The notes under the pieces: generated by a model | Database searches by the model: none | Seen by the model: only the letters and a program-made list of their open reading frames with translations | Told to the model about the DNA's origin: nothing | Program-made: the position numbers and the translations under genes | Shown: positions 11,807-36,774 of the stretch, one piece after another | Layout of the letters: each line of letters starts with the position of its first letter | How positions within the stretch are numbered: the first letter of the stretch is position 1 | Assembly (NCBI RefSeq): GCF_020520425.1 | Contig: NC_079489.1 | Span: 18,314,001-18,378,000, forward strand | Length of the DNA: 64,000 bases | From: Spinacia oleracea | Taxonomy: Eukaryota; Streptophyta; Magnoliopsida; Caryophyllales; Amaranthaceae | Reading direction: 5' to 3'

Positions 11807-12310
11807 TTATTTATTGTTTATTTTTTATTGTTATTATTTATATTTATTATTTATTATTTATTATTTATTATTTATTATTTATTATTTGTTATTTGTTATT
11901 TGTTATTTGTTATTTGTTATTTGTTATTTGTTATTTGTTATTTGTTATTTGTTATTTGTTATTTGTTATTTACTATTTACTATTTACTATTTACTATTTA
12001 CTATTTACTATTTACTATTTACTATTTACTATTTACTATTTACTATTTACTATTCACATTATTCATTATTTATTATTTATTATTTATTATTTATTATTTA
12101 TTATTTATTATTTATTATTTATTATTTATTATTTATTATTTATTATTTATTATTTATTATTTATTATTTATTATTTATTATTTATTATTTATTATTTATT
12201 ATTTATTATTTATTATTTATTATTTATTATTTATTATTTATTATTCATTACTCATCACTTATTACTTATCACTTATCACTTATCACTTATCACTTATTAT
12301 TTATTATTAT
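11807..12310. repeat. Heptanucleotide minisatellite in homogeneous variant blocks
   Basis: About 500 bp of a 7-bp unit. Successive blocks use TTTATTA (to about 11,887), TTATTTG (to about 11,967), TTTACTA (to about 12,053), TTTATTA again (to about 12,244), then TTATCAC-type units. Three plus-strand frames of 139-192 residues, all L/I/Y/F repeats, are artefacts because 7 bp cycles through all frames. Confidence 0.95.
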
Positions 12311-12342
12311 AATTGTTATTATTGTTAATATTATTAATAATA

Positions 12343-12440
12343 AGTTTCAAGAAGTTTCAATAAGTTCAGATAATTCCAATAAGTTCCAATAAGTTCAGAT
12401 AAATTCAGATAAGATAAGTTCAAGCCAAATAAGTTGAACA
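12343..12440. repeat. AATAAGTTCAGATAA-rich repeat fragment
   Basis: Several near-copies of AATAAGTTCAGATAA and AATAAGTTCCAATAAG. Similar words recur at about 12,700-12,850, 48,365-48,480 and 60,727-60,955, suggesting a dispersed MITE family. Ends are not defined here. Confidence 0.4.
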
Positions 12441-12483
12441 GAACGCACCCTTATAATTGGCCATGCTACGTAGTAAGGCTTGA

Positions 12484-12632
12484 AACAAACAAGGCTTGAC
12501 CTAGTAGTAAAGGCTTCATAACCTTAAGGTTATAGGATCAAACCCTCACTAGGGGATTTTGGGAGATGAAGATTTACTTGTGCGAAGTATCAACTCAATT
12601 CGGTCCTTCAATTTATTTTCAAAAAAAAGTAT
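12484..12632 (+). mobile_element. tRNA-derived SINE (149 bp)
   Basis: A 10-bp duplication TAAGGCTTGA lies at 12,474-12,483 and 12,633-12,642. The element has a degenerate box A (CCTAGTAGTAAAGG), a perfect box B (GATCAAACC) and a short A-rich 3' tail (TTTCAAAAAAAAGTAT). This is the layout of tRNA-derived plant SINEs. Box B spacing, length and duplication all fit. Confidence 0.82.
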
Positions 12633-12642
12633 TAAGGCTTGA

Positions 12643-13589
12643 GGTCCAAGATTATGCAGTTTGTCATTTGATCGTCAACCACTGTTAGGGTCGATTTGTT
12701 TCTACTTATTTAAACTTAATTTAACTTATATAACAAAATTAGTTTTTACGAATAACTAAAACATACAAGTAAGTTTTCTTTTTAGCAAAAATAAGTCTAG
12801 TTAAGTTCGAATAAGTTCAATTAAATTAAGATACGATCAAATAAGTTAAATCTATTCATAAACAAATTCATCTTGTATCCGTTTACACCTATAAAGGTTT
12901 TTTGCTCATTTAACTCTTTTAAAATGAGCAAAACAATGCATTTTGAATACACGATGCACCTAACTCTATATGTACGGGAGTACAAGATCCAAAAGCTCAC
13001 TCTTATAATGCAAAAACAAAATTATTGTTTAAGCTCAACAATTTCAATAACATATTCATAAAAATAAACAACAGAGTAACAGGGGTCTATGGTGCTGCAT
13101 TGCTGCTTGGCCTAATATAATGGTGCCGCTTGCAATGCAACAGGGTGTGTTGCTGACTGCTATGACAATCTCATGCACATGATAAGAGGTAGCTGCCTGG
13201 CCTAGCCTCGCCTCGCCCTAAATACTTTTATAACAATTAGACAATTTAGGTGGACACCAAACTCTTCAAGAATAGACTTATAGAATAGAGAAAGAGATAA
13301 AGTTGTTAACATTACAGCATACCATAGCCCTAAATACAACAGAACAATAATAATAATAATTCCTAAGACTACATACAAGGTAAGGGGTATTACAAGGGGA
13401 ACCACCACCGCCGCCACCATTAAGCTTTATTGCTAATGAAACAGGGCGATTTCAAACGAAACCTTATGTTGAAAAAACAATGACAACATTTGAAAAACAA
13501 TTAACAAGGGTGTAAATACAAACACTATGCACAAACAAGGCACCATATGATCAAAACTGAAGAAACCAGTCATGTAAAGTTGCTTCCAC
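12643..13589. other. Intergenic DNA and 3' UTR of the BAGP1-like gene
   Basis: About 12,643-13,200 holds a TAAGTT-rich repeat and no gene that I can see. About 13,200-13,589 is probably the 3' UTR of the minus-strand gene; on that strand GCAATAAAGC, near 13,424-13,433, is a candidate polyadenylation signal. The 71-aa minus frame here is out of frame with the gene and follows its stop. Confidence 0.5.
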
Positions 13590-27766
<14,177 letters not shown>

Positions 27767-28360
27767 CGGAAAATCAACAACACGCCGGAGAAGTAAAATC
27801 TAGTCAGAAACAAAGTTCACAGTGATCGATTTCTAGGTTTTTAGGATTACGACGATGATGATTTTGACGAAGAAATTCCATGAAAAGGAGGAAGATGAAA
27901 TGCGAGGATTTTAGGAGAGAGAAAATGGGTCAATTGATTTGAGGGTGGTTGGACTTTGGAGGGAGAAATTGGAATTCCTTTTTGTGTGTCGGAGATACCG
28001 ACGTGGAAAATGAGGTGGTTTTTTTATGTAACCGTTTATTTGACAATTTTGCCCTTGGTGTTTTTGTAATGATGGTAAAAAATGGATAATAAGAGGGGTA
28101 ATATAGTAAAAGTGTGAGCTTTTGATGGAGGTGGTGTGGTGTGCGTGGGGTGAGGGGGAGTGAGAATGTGGATTAGCATAATGTTTTCAAGTTCCCATAA
28201 GGTAGGGAATCAACTCTTATGAAATCTTTCTATAATTAAATTAATGTCATTTTGTAATGACCCTAGTATAATGCAAAATGCAACGCGTGTGTTATATACA
28301 GCTATACTTAAAGGTCAGTGGCAACAATAATTCATATCAAAGACCATCAATCCATAATGT
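27767..28360 (-). other. 5' UTR and upstream region of the BAGP1-like gene
   Basis: Upstream of the start the minus strand is G/T-poor and rich in CT and TTC runs (to about 27,960), typical of a plant 5' UTR. I could not fix a TATA box or a transcription start. Confidence 0.35.
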
Positions 28361-28365
28361 CAACT

Positions 28366-28622
28366 TAGAGCTGATCAACATAGGACCGACCCGACTCGAA
28401 TTTTAAAAATTTCAACGGGTTTTGGACAATGTAAAATCACACTTTTAGTTATAAATTTGGCTCAACCTGAAATGGCCCGAAAATCCCGTTATTTTTGGCC
28501 TAAAATAGCGGGTTTTAGGCACACAAAATCGGCCTGAAGCTTGGCCCTACCCGACCCGATATAATGGACAAGTTTTTAAGGCCTCGACCCGACCCAAATC
28601 CGACCCAACTTTTGATTAGTTC
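28366..28622. mobile_element. GACCCG-rich hAT-like MITE relic
   Basis: Imperfect inverted ends AGAGCTGATCAAC and (complement) AGAACTAATCAAA enclose repeated GACCCGAC and GGCCCGAAA words. This composition is seen in hAT-related plant MITEs. No 8-bp duplication was found, so it is called from composition and ends only. Confidence 0.4.
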
Positions 28623-28956
28623 TAGCTCACCTGTCTTATCACCTTGAAACATCAAAATATTTGGAATCAAAGGGGCACAGGGAATTAATTGTCTCGATCT
28701 CATCAATCAACACGTATTTTTGGATTTTTTTTTTGGAGCTTTCCCCCCTTTTCCGCTCGACCCCTTGGTAAAACAATAAAGCTACTCTAGAAAGCAATAA
28801 CACACAAAAAACTAAACTAAACACAAGAATGAAGGTAGAGAAGAAGATAAATCATACCTATGTACACACGAAGAATGCACACCCCCCAAGCTAAATCAGA
28901 CAAATATCAATTCATCAAAAGTATCAAGCTAAATCAGAACGTAGGAGTATGTTGTT

Positions 28957-28972
28957 TTTTTTTGACAGACAC
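28957..28972 (-). mobile_element. Micro-retroposition scar (16-bp insert)
   Basis: The 15-bp sequence TAGGAGTATGTTGTT occurs at 28,942-28,956 and 28,973-28,987. The insert between the copies is a T run plus GACAGACAC, i.e. GTGTCTGTC followed by poly(A) on the minus strand. This looks like an extremely 5'-truncated poly(A) retroposon with its target duplication. Confidence 0.65.
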
Positions 28973-29020
28973 TAGGAGTATGTTGTTGAATTAGTCTTAA
29001 TGACATTTTTTCAAAGGAAA

Positions 29021-29384
29021 AATTAATACTGAAAGTCCCAACTATGGTCACTTCATTTTAAAAGGTCCCAACTTTTGGTTATCCTAGAGTGGTCCCAACT
29101 TCGAGGTGCGTTTTCCCAAAATGATATATCCTTTAGCTTAGTAAACTGTTAATTAAGTTGATTTAAACATATAACACTATTCCATTAACTTCATTTAATT
29201 AAAATATAAGATTATTGCAATTTGCAAGAGAATTATGAGTCTTAATTAAGTTATATATCACTTAATATTAACTAAGAGACCATTTTTGGAAAGGACTCGC
29301 TATAGTTGGGACCGTTTTGAGATAATCAAAAGTTGAGACCTTTTAAAGTAAATTGACCATAGTTGGGACCGTTAATATTGATTT
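29021..29384. mobile_element. MITE with long (about 75 bp) inverted repeats
   Basis: Left end AATTAATACTGAAAGTCCCA then ACTATGGTCA; the complement of the right end reads AATCAATATTAACGGTCCCA then ACTATGGTCA. The similarity continues through AAAAGGTCCCAACTTTTGG and GATTATC words. There is no coding capacity; the superfamily is not assigned. Confidence 0.7.
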
Positions 29385-29554
29385 TTTTCTTTTTCAAATA
29401 TCAATTTTTGTAAGTTTTATAGTAATATTTAATTGCGTATAATTACGATCAAATTAGTGTCAGTCAAATTATTGCAATTGTTCAAGAATAGAGAGAATAC
29501 TCAATTTCAATGAAGCCTGTGAATTAAAGCAATGTATACATTGACAAACAAAGG

Positions 29555-30030
29555 AAAGAGCCGTTTCGAGTTAATCCCATTAATTGGGAATTTTTTCCAA
29601 TCAAATGGCATTTTCGTAAATAATTGATGTTTTATAACGAAAATTCCGTTAAATGTGGGCTAATTTCAGCCACATGGCATCAAATATGTCATAAATGTAT
29701 TTTCATAATACATCAACAACTATGTAATATACAGTCAACAATTAACATTATACAATAAGCTTCTACTAATAAACAATCTACAACTATAAATCTACAGTCA
29801 ATCACTAACCATTAAATAATATTGCATTTTAGTAATTCATTAGTAGTCATAAAATATACAGTCATCAACGAGTAATATACAATCAACGCCAAGTAATATA
29901 TAGTCAATAACTACAAATATACAGTCAACACCTAACATTATACCACTTACTGTTTTCAAGCAAAATATTTACAAAAATGCAATTTAATTGGAATTTTTTT
30001 TCAATCACTTATATTAACTCGGAATTTCTC
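29555..30030. mobile_element. MITE with degenerate long inverted repeats
   Basis: The left end (CGAGTTAATCCCATTAATTG ... CCAATCAAATGGCATTTTCG) is matched in reverse by the right end (CCGAGTTAATATAAGTGATT ... CCAATTAAATTGCATTTTTG). The middle holds repeated ATACAGTCAAC words. No autonomous coding sequence. Confidence 0.6.
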
Positions 30031-30107
30031 CAAAGAAAATGACTAAAATGTGTATTGTGTAGAGTTAGTTTTACTAGTCGAGTCAAGCCAACCCAAATTG
30101 AAATTTG

Positions 30108-30153
30108 ACGGAGGCGAGTTCAAGTTAGGCGAGTTCAAGTTAGGCGAGTTCAA
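30108..30153. repeat. 15-bp tandem repeat, three copies
   Basis: GGCGAGTTCAAGTTA repeated three times, upstream of the reductase gene and possibly in its promoter. No function can be inferred. Confidence 0.8.
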
Positions 30154-30299
30154 GTTTGAGTTGCTCGTAAACTTTTCAACTCGATCAGCACGGCAGCACC
30201 CAATTCCCAAGTCCCAGCGAAATTCCCGGCTAATATTACACCACGTATGCAACAACGTTCACATGAAATCCCACTAAAAACCGTTTTTGTCAATTTGTC

Positions 30300-31595
30300 A
30301 TTCCTCCAAACCCGGGAAAATATCGACGTGGTGTGTCAATTACACTATTTTCAGTTTTGCGTCACCACTTCACTCGGCCTTACTCTCAGCGCCACCGTCT
30401 CCGACTCCACAAATTGTTGGTGCGCCGCCGTTCCCTCGCTATCTAGTGGATCACCTCTGTCCATTTTCCTCTTCTCCTCCTTCGGTTTGTTCCTCCTATG
30501 CCCTAATCCCTTCATTTCATCACTTCGTAGATTATCATAATTCGATTGGATTGTTTTGATTTCTGCTTAATCAATTTAGAAACTTTGTTGTGTTTTGACA
30601 GGAAAATAAAATTTGCGTCATGCTTTCAATTATTATACATATGCCAATTATTTTTGAAATGAAGATTAGAATGCAGATTCGTGAGGGACTTTGCCTGAAA
30701 ACCTTGAATATATGTGTGTATTGATGCTTATTTGTGAGTGATCATACATTATCGTAATTAATTGTGTCTTGTGATGAATATATTATATACTGATGTTATT
30801 TGCTTATTTTAATACCTATTGGTTGATCGTGTATGAAATTGAGTAGGATGAGTTGTTTTGAATTCTATTTGGGAGTTAGACCTAGTCCGTGATCGTGCCC
30901 CAGAATCGTTTCTTTGGTCGATTTTGTTACTTAGCTCATAAGGGGTGAGATTGATCTCAAATTCTCAATGAAGGATTATTTGTCTGCTATTTATTGAGCT
31001 GACTGTTACTCCGTATAACTTTTGTCAGTCTCTCTCTTAATGCTATTGGTTTGTTTGAATTTTTCGTAGATGCATTAATTCTAGGATCAATGGATCATTA
31101 AATACATATGAGTCTTGATTACTGCTATGTGTTGTGTCAACAGTGTGTGCTACGATTGAAGAATCAAGTGTGTTTGTGATGATTTTTTTGAGGAACACTT
31201 AACGGGGAGATATTTCTAGTATAAAGAATTGTCTGCAGATGGTTTATGTTGTATAATAAAGAGTTTATATATTTGTAATTAGCTTAAATACTTTCTTGCG
31301 TTATTTGGTATTGTGATTGAGTTGTACATTTGTGTCATCCGTTGTTTTTCGTTGCATTGTATTTATTTCATGGAGATAGATATGTGAATATGTCCATATG
31401 GGTGGCAAACTGGCAATGCCTTGTGTTATATTGGATTTATTGCTGGATTTGTTTAGAGGTCTTTATATGATTATCAAGTTGGGGATGTTGTGTAACTTTT
31501 GTTTGTTTTACTTTTGGTTGCAATCACCATATTTCTAAACCATTCCAGTTCTCTTGTTGTGGTAGATTATTTCGACAAGGCAAGAAGTGTAAAAG
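30300..31595 (+). other. Putative 5' UTR exon and leader intron of the reductase gene
   Basis: A CT-rich stretch at about 30,340-30,490 looks like a plant leader. A donor such as CTTCG|GTTTGT (about 30,486) and an acceptor at GTGGTAG|ATTATT (about 31,565) would place a 1.1-kb T-rich intron just before the start codon. The exact transcription start is not visible. Confidence 0.45.
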
Positions 31596-34500
31596 ATGGC
31601 TGCTGAAATTGTAAATGGGCCAACCCATTTTGAATTAAATACAGGCACTAAGATTCCATCAGTTGGTCTTGGTACCTGGAAAGCTGCTCCTGGTGAAGTT
31701 GGCCAAGCTGTTATTCATGCTATTAAGGTTTGTTGGTTTTCCATTCTCTCTTTTATGCAGCTGAAGTACATATTTCTCTATTAAGTCATTGTAATAATGT
31801 TAGAACACACCATTATATTTTAAGTCATGGTTTAGATCTTTATTGATTTTGTTTTGTATGAGTCGAATGTTGAATTTTTACCATAATACTTTCATTTGCA
31901 GGCCGGCTATAGACATATCGACTGTGCTTCTGTTTATGGTAATGAGCCAGAGGTAAATATCCCATTTGTTTTATAACTTCATAAGTGAGTTCTTTCTTAT
32001 CTTATACTTATATTGTTCCAGCAAATAGCAATACTGAACTAGCACCCCATAATTCCTGAAACAGAAATGCAATTTATAACTTAGGACGTTGTATTTCTAT
32101 AGTCTATATACTTTATTTTGACAATAATCTGGCATTTATTTTGAGAAAGAGGAGTATTGTATAGCTGCCAAGTTTTACTGGTTAGATAGGCCTAATTCAG
32201 GTTTTTTTTAGGTAGGTGAGGCCCTTAAGGAGTTATTCAACAACGGAATAGTGAAACGCGAGGAACTCTGGATCACATCGAAGCTCTGGTAAGTGTTTTA
32301 TTCAACCCTAAGAATGTGAAGAAAATAATTATTTTTCTCAACCTATTGCTCAACCCTCAGAGTTTTGTTTGATAAAATAAGCTTCACTAATGCTACTACT
32401 ATTTCTGCTACTGTTGTTGGTCTTTAAAACATGATCATATGTAGGCAACATGAAATTCAATCACTCGTACTATTTCAGTTGTCTTTTTTGATAAGAAAAT
32501 AGATTATGGGAAAAAGGAGAAGAAACAATGAGGACAAGTTAATCTGAAAACTAAATTACAGATTGCCCCAACTTCCTTGTACAGTTGTACTTCCCCAACC
32601 TAGTAATTCTTAAAAGCCTCACCGGCTATCCATGAAGATGCTAAATATGTTACCTTGTCCCACAACAACTCAGAAGGTGTCAAAACTCGTGAAAAGACCC
32701 TCGAGTTTCTCTCCAACCACACACACCAATAATTGCCTTGAAAACATTGCACCATAACAATTTGTTCTACTTACCCCTACCAAACCCTCCAACACAAATT
32801 TGCAAGGGAAAACCCAAGATTCTTCATGAAGCGCAAACAATCAATCTGAAGGTAACTCGCTATCCTTTAATGTAAGAAAACATGTCAACATGTCATTAGC
32901 TCGGCAAAGCAAGCACATATCCGGTAAGCATCCTAGCCTACGCTTTTAGAGCATGTCTTTAGTGTTAATCTGTCACCTTCAAAAGGAAATTTGCTAACGG
33001 AAAAGCTGGAAACTTAGGCAGTAAACCAGAAAAGATTTACAAGAAAAGACCCTGTTGAATCCCCGGTCCACACTCTAGCATCCTCCACTCTAGCTAATTG
33101 AAATCCATAACCCCTAGTAAAGAAGAAAGCTTCTCTAACTCCCTGTCATGTGGTTGTCTACGACAATGTAAATATCAGGCATTATCACCATAGAAACAAG
33201 ACACAGGAGCATTGTGTAGTGAAGACAACTGAAATAACCGAGGGCGTTCTGTGTGAAGACAGCTGAAATAACCGAGGGAATTGAACACATAAAGGCTGTT
33301 CTCCCCTCTTAACATCTTCCCAAAAACGAACACGACAACCATTCCCCACTTTGAACTTCACTGAAGGAAAGAAAAGATTGAAAACCTGTGAATTGAACTT
33401 CCAAAGACAAACTATGTGTTACTGTAAGAGCACTTTTGAGCATCCCATCTATTTGGTTGCAACCATACAATGCCACAAATCAGTTTTCTTATGCAAAGTT
33501 TGGCTGTTATGGATTTCTGCAGGTGCAGTGATCAGGCCCCAGAAGATGTCTCCAAGGCCCTGAGCAAGACTCTCAAGGACCTGCAGCTTGACTACATTGA
33601 TCTGTATCTTGTATGCCTCACCATTCAAAATTTTGTTTGACAATTTAAGTATAAATCAATTTTGATTACGAAGTCATTTCATCACCTACTTGGCTACTTA
33701 AATCCTTTCTGTTAATGTGTCTATTTTATCCACGTGTCTGATGTTTCATAGCTCGGTAGCTCCTCTAAGGGTGACTTTCTAAATTGCTTCATTTCCTAGA
33801 TAAGCATTCATTAGAATTTATTTTGTTAATTTCAAAAAGTTATTCTAACTTGTCTTGGAAAAGTATGTTGATTGAATAGTGCCACTGTGCAATGCAGATT
33901 CACTGGCCAATTCGTACTAAACCAGGCTCACAGGGAATTAGCGATGCTATGGTTCCGTTGTGCCTTCCTGAAACATGGGCTGCAATGGAGGGTTTATATG
34001 CTTCTGGTCAGGCACGTGCCATTGGCGTGAGCAACTTCTCCACCAAGAAGCTGGAAAATTTGCTTGGTTATGCCAAGGTTCCTCCTGCTGTGAACCAGGT
34101 TGAGTGCCACCCTGTATGGCAGCAACCGGCCCTTCACAATCTGTGCAATTCTACTGGTGTTCACTTGACTGTAATTATCTCTAACTTACATCTTTGTTCG
34201 ACATGTATAATTATGTGTACTATATATTCGTTGTTATGTGATGATGAGATGTTCATTTACCCCTTTCATGCCAAAACAATAAGCCATAGCCGACTTCTGA
34301 AATTACAAACTTACATTATCTTTTTTAAAAACAATATATTTATTTCTGAATCTGATCGAGTTTAAAGTTTTTCCTAGTGAAATTCGAGTTAAGTTTGTAA
34401 TCAAGCTTAAATACCAAGAACCGAAGACTACTTTAGATTTTAGATTTAACTGCCCATTTATTGTTGATTGATGTGATGCCCACTTAAATTTTATGTGCTG

Positions 34501-35017
34501 TAGGAAATTCAAACCATAGAATATTAAGAGATTAGCATCTCCTAATTTTTCAAGTCTTCTGATTAATTGTATGGAGCATGCTATAAACTTGTGTTTAGGT
34601 TTGAATTCCTAATATCAAGCTGTTAAAGTTGTTTAAGTCTTGGCAAGGCTGTTCGCTTCAATTCCTTGTTCAGTACATAAATATGTTGGATGGAGAATCT
34701 GAAACATGAGTTTCTGGCAGGCTTACTCTCCCTTGGGATCTCCAGGGAACTGGAAGGGAGATATCTTGAAGGATCAAGTAGTGGTTGAGATAGCTGAGAA
34801 GCTTAACAAAACACCTGCACAAATAGCCCTTCGCTGGGGCATCCAGAGTGGTCATAGTGTCCTTCCTAAGAGTGTAAATGAGTCCCGTATCAGAGAGAAT
34901 CTCGATATTCTTGACTGGTCAATTCCATCAGAGCTCTTCTCCAAGTTTTCTAACATTAACCAGGTCAGTAAACCTCTTAAAATTATATGCTCTAGAAAAG
35001 CAGAGATTAAGAAAGCG

Positions 35018-35048
<31 letters not shown>

Positions 35049-35215
35049 TGCAGGGTTATCTTGTACTCCGTACTATAGTATTTCAGTTGTGATTTTGTTA
35101 TTTATATGGTTGCCACTTCTGTTAATTACAGCGGAGGCTTCTTCGTGGAGATTTTGCAATTAGTGAAACTGGCCCTTACAAAAGCGTGGAGGAGCTATGG
35201 GATGGTGAAATATGA
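31596..35215 (+). CDS. NADPH-dependent aldo-keto reductase, AKR4C type
   Basis: Seven coding exons: 31596-31727, 31902-31952, 32212-32288, 33523-33610, 33898-34170, 34721-34963, 35132-35215. All borders are GT-AG and phases close to 315 aa, the normal family length. The start follows AAAAGATGG. The catalytic tetrad is complete: Asp51 and Tyr56 ([13 protein letters not shown]), Lys85 (WITSKLW) and His118 (LIHWPI). GVSNFST (about 164-170), NQVECHP and VLPKSV are the usual barrel and cofactor-binding motifs. Plant AKR4C enzymes reduce reactive aldehydes, ketones and some sugars with NADPH in cytosol or plastid and are often stress-induced. No obvious transit peptide is seen, so a cytosolic form is likely. 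The exact subfamily member cannot be told by eye. Intron 3 carries an antisense LINE piece. Confidence 0.93.
32481..33479 (-). mobile_element. 5'-truncated LINE fragment, antisense, in reductase intron 3
   Basis: The minus strand shows the C-terminal part of a plant L1-type LINE ORF2: [46 protein letters not shown] and [14 protein letters not shown], in that order. The 3' end reads CTTATCAAAAAAGAC. The hexamer TCAGTT (plus strand) flanks both sides (32,475-32,480 and 33,480-33,485) and may be the target duplication. The frame is broken repeatedly by stops and shifts, and a 26-bp piece near 33,219 is repeated 34 bp further on. Nearly the whole intron is this insert. Confidence 0.85.
35017..35042. 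repeat. (AC)n microsatellite
   Basis: Thirteen AC units in the last intron of the reductase gene. Confidence 0.97.
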
Positions 35216-36330
35216 TGGCAGTAAAGATCTTAAGATTTAACCATTTTTCTTATAATACTCCCTTCCCTCGTAGTAATCGTTGTGGACCTCCGATTATTTG
35301 AAACTTTTGATTCAGAGTTATTGACAAACTTTTCCTTGTCACATAAAGGAAAAAAGGTTCATCTGTCTGTATGGATAAAACCCTATGCTTCTATAGTAAG
35401 TCTCGAATTCAAGTGATTGAAGAGCATCTTTTGTGCCAGGAATCAGGATCATATTTATTTTAATTTTATTCCAAAACTTGGCTTTATAAAGGAAAAGTAA
35501 AAATCCCATTCGATCAAAAAGACAGAATTCATGTTATCAACCTGTCATTTTGAACTTTTTAATATACTTCAATCAATTGCAGCCGTATCCAACAACAGTT
35601 AAGAAAGGACCATTCCCTGTTCCCTCCAACTTAAACTTTCAGTTGACGGCAGCCATTTACATGAACTTGGACACTACTCCGTATAAAACTTACAACTTCG
35701 CCCACTTTCTAGTTTATACACCAAGTATTGAGACTAGAGTTCTGAAACTCGAGGTTTGAAGCAAAAAATAATTGATCGTAGTACTAGTCACTAACAAATG
35801 AAGTGTCAAAAAAACTTGAATTACAAGTAATGATAGTCTCATTTCAATTATGAGCAAAATCATCCAATCTCATAGGCGTTATTCCTTAAAAAACTTAATT
35901 TAACCAAAATAATCCGAAAATACCACTATGTATGCCACAATTCTACAAACATGAAAAAAATGAAGAAACTCAACTTAGGAGTAATGATAGTCTCATTTCA
36001 ATGATGGGCAAAACCATCAAATCTTAGGGTTTTGATTCCTAAAACATCTTGATTTAACCAGGATAATCCGAACACACTCCTGTGTGTGCCACGAGCCTGT
36101 AACATAAAAAGCACCCTTAACATGAACTCACTTTTATGATAGTACGTAGCATCCCCTCTCAAACTACATACTACAAACACATGTTTGACTTTTTTGAAGA
36201 CAAACATCTTTAATTAAAAAGGGTTGACGTACTTGAAAAGCCAGAAAGATTGAACACAATTGACAGACAAACATTTGAGTAGTATAGTGTCAAATGATGC
36301 ATGCTTAACCCAACAGGACAACAAACAGGC
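35216..36330. other. Reductase 3' UTR and intergenic DNA
   Basis: The 3' UTR probably reaches to about 35,500. A direct duplication lies further on (35,827-36,093). I see no gene between. Confidence 0.5.
35827..36093. repeat. Direct duplication, 154-bp period
   Basis: GTAATGATAGTCTCATTTCA starts at 35,827 and again at 35,981. About 115 bp after each start remain similar (AAAATCATCCAATCT versus AAAACCATCAAATCT; TTTAACCAAAATAATCCGAA versus TTTAACCAGGATAATCCGAA). Confidence 0.75.
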
Positions 36331-36355
36331 TGGCCCTGGCCCTGGCCCTGGCCCT
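36331..36355. repeat. TGGCCC hexamer repeat, four copies
   Basis: Four TGGCCC units 250 bp upstream of the small membrane-protein ORF. Confidence 0.9.
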
Positions 36356-36547
36356 TATTAATCATACTCTTTGAAGCATGCATGTGCTGGTCTTGCGCTA
36401 CTCATATTCCCCACTACCCTTATCAGCATACAAACAGCTAGCTCAGCTCAAAGAATAACAATGCAAAGCAAAAGCAAACTCTAACATTTATTTATTTATA
36501 TTAATATATATTTGACATATATTGTAATGTTGTATGTAGCACTAGCA

Positions 36548-36586
36548 GATGTGAGATGTGAGATGTGAGATGTGAGATGTGAGATG
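36548..36586. repeat. GATGTGA heptamer repeat, five copies
   Basis: Five tandem units end about 20 bp before the start codon of the 55-aa ORF, so they would fall in its 5' leader if that gene is real. Confidence 0.92.
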
Positions 36587-36606
36587 ATCAATGTGAAGAG
36601 AGATAA

Positions 36607-36774
36607 ATGGAAGATCAATACATAAACTTTATTCAAGCATTGGCAACAGCTTGGGCGTTTATGATGATGTTAGGTTTAATGTGTTGCTGTCTTAGCACTC
36701 AACCTGCTCATAATGGTGACTCTAATAGTGCTAATGCTAGCTGCAGCTGCGACACCGGCTACGGTGCGGTTTAA
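36607..36774 (+). CDS. Possible small one-helix membrane protein (55 aa)
   Basis: The frame begins MEDQYINFIQALATAW, continues with a hydrophobic stretch (about residues 9-31, AFMMMLGLMCCCL), then a polar Asn/Ser-rich tail with a CSCDTG motif near the C-terminus. This is a plausible single-pass small protein with Cys residues at the membrane edge. The leader has a heptamer repeat, and 45 bp after the stop lies a strong donor-like site (CTCAG|GTAGGT, about 36,816), as if the 3' UTR were spliced. I do not recognise the family. Against it: short length and no second exon located. It could be a chance frame. Confidence 0.4.
   Translation: MEDQYINFIQALATAWAFMMMLGLMCCCLSTQPAHNGDSNSANASCSCDTGYGAV

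Noticed and set aside
11807-12310. CRISPR-like array
   Set aside because: Contiguous 7-bp units without spacers, in plant nuclear DNA.
11814-12392. Frames of 139-192 aa resembling multi-pass membrane proteins
   Set aside because: Pure product of a 7-bp tandem repeat.
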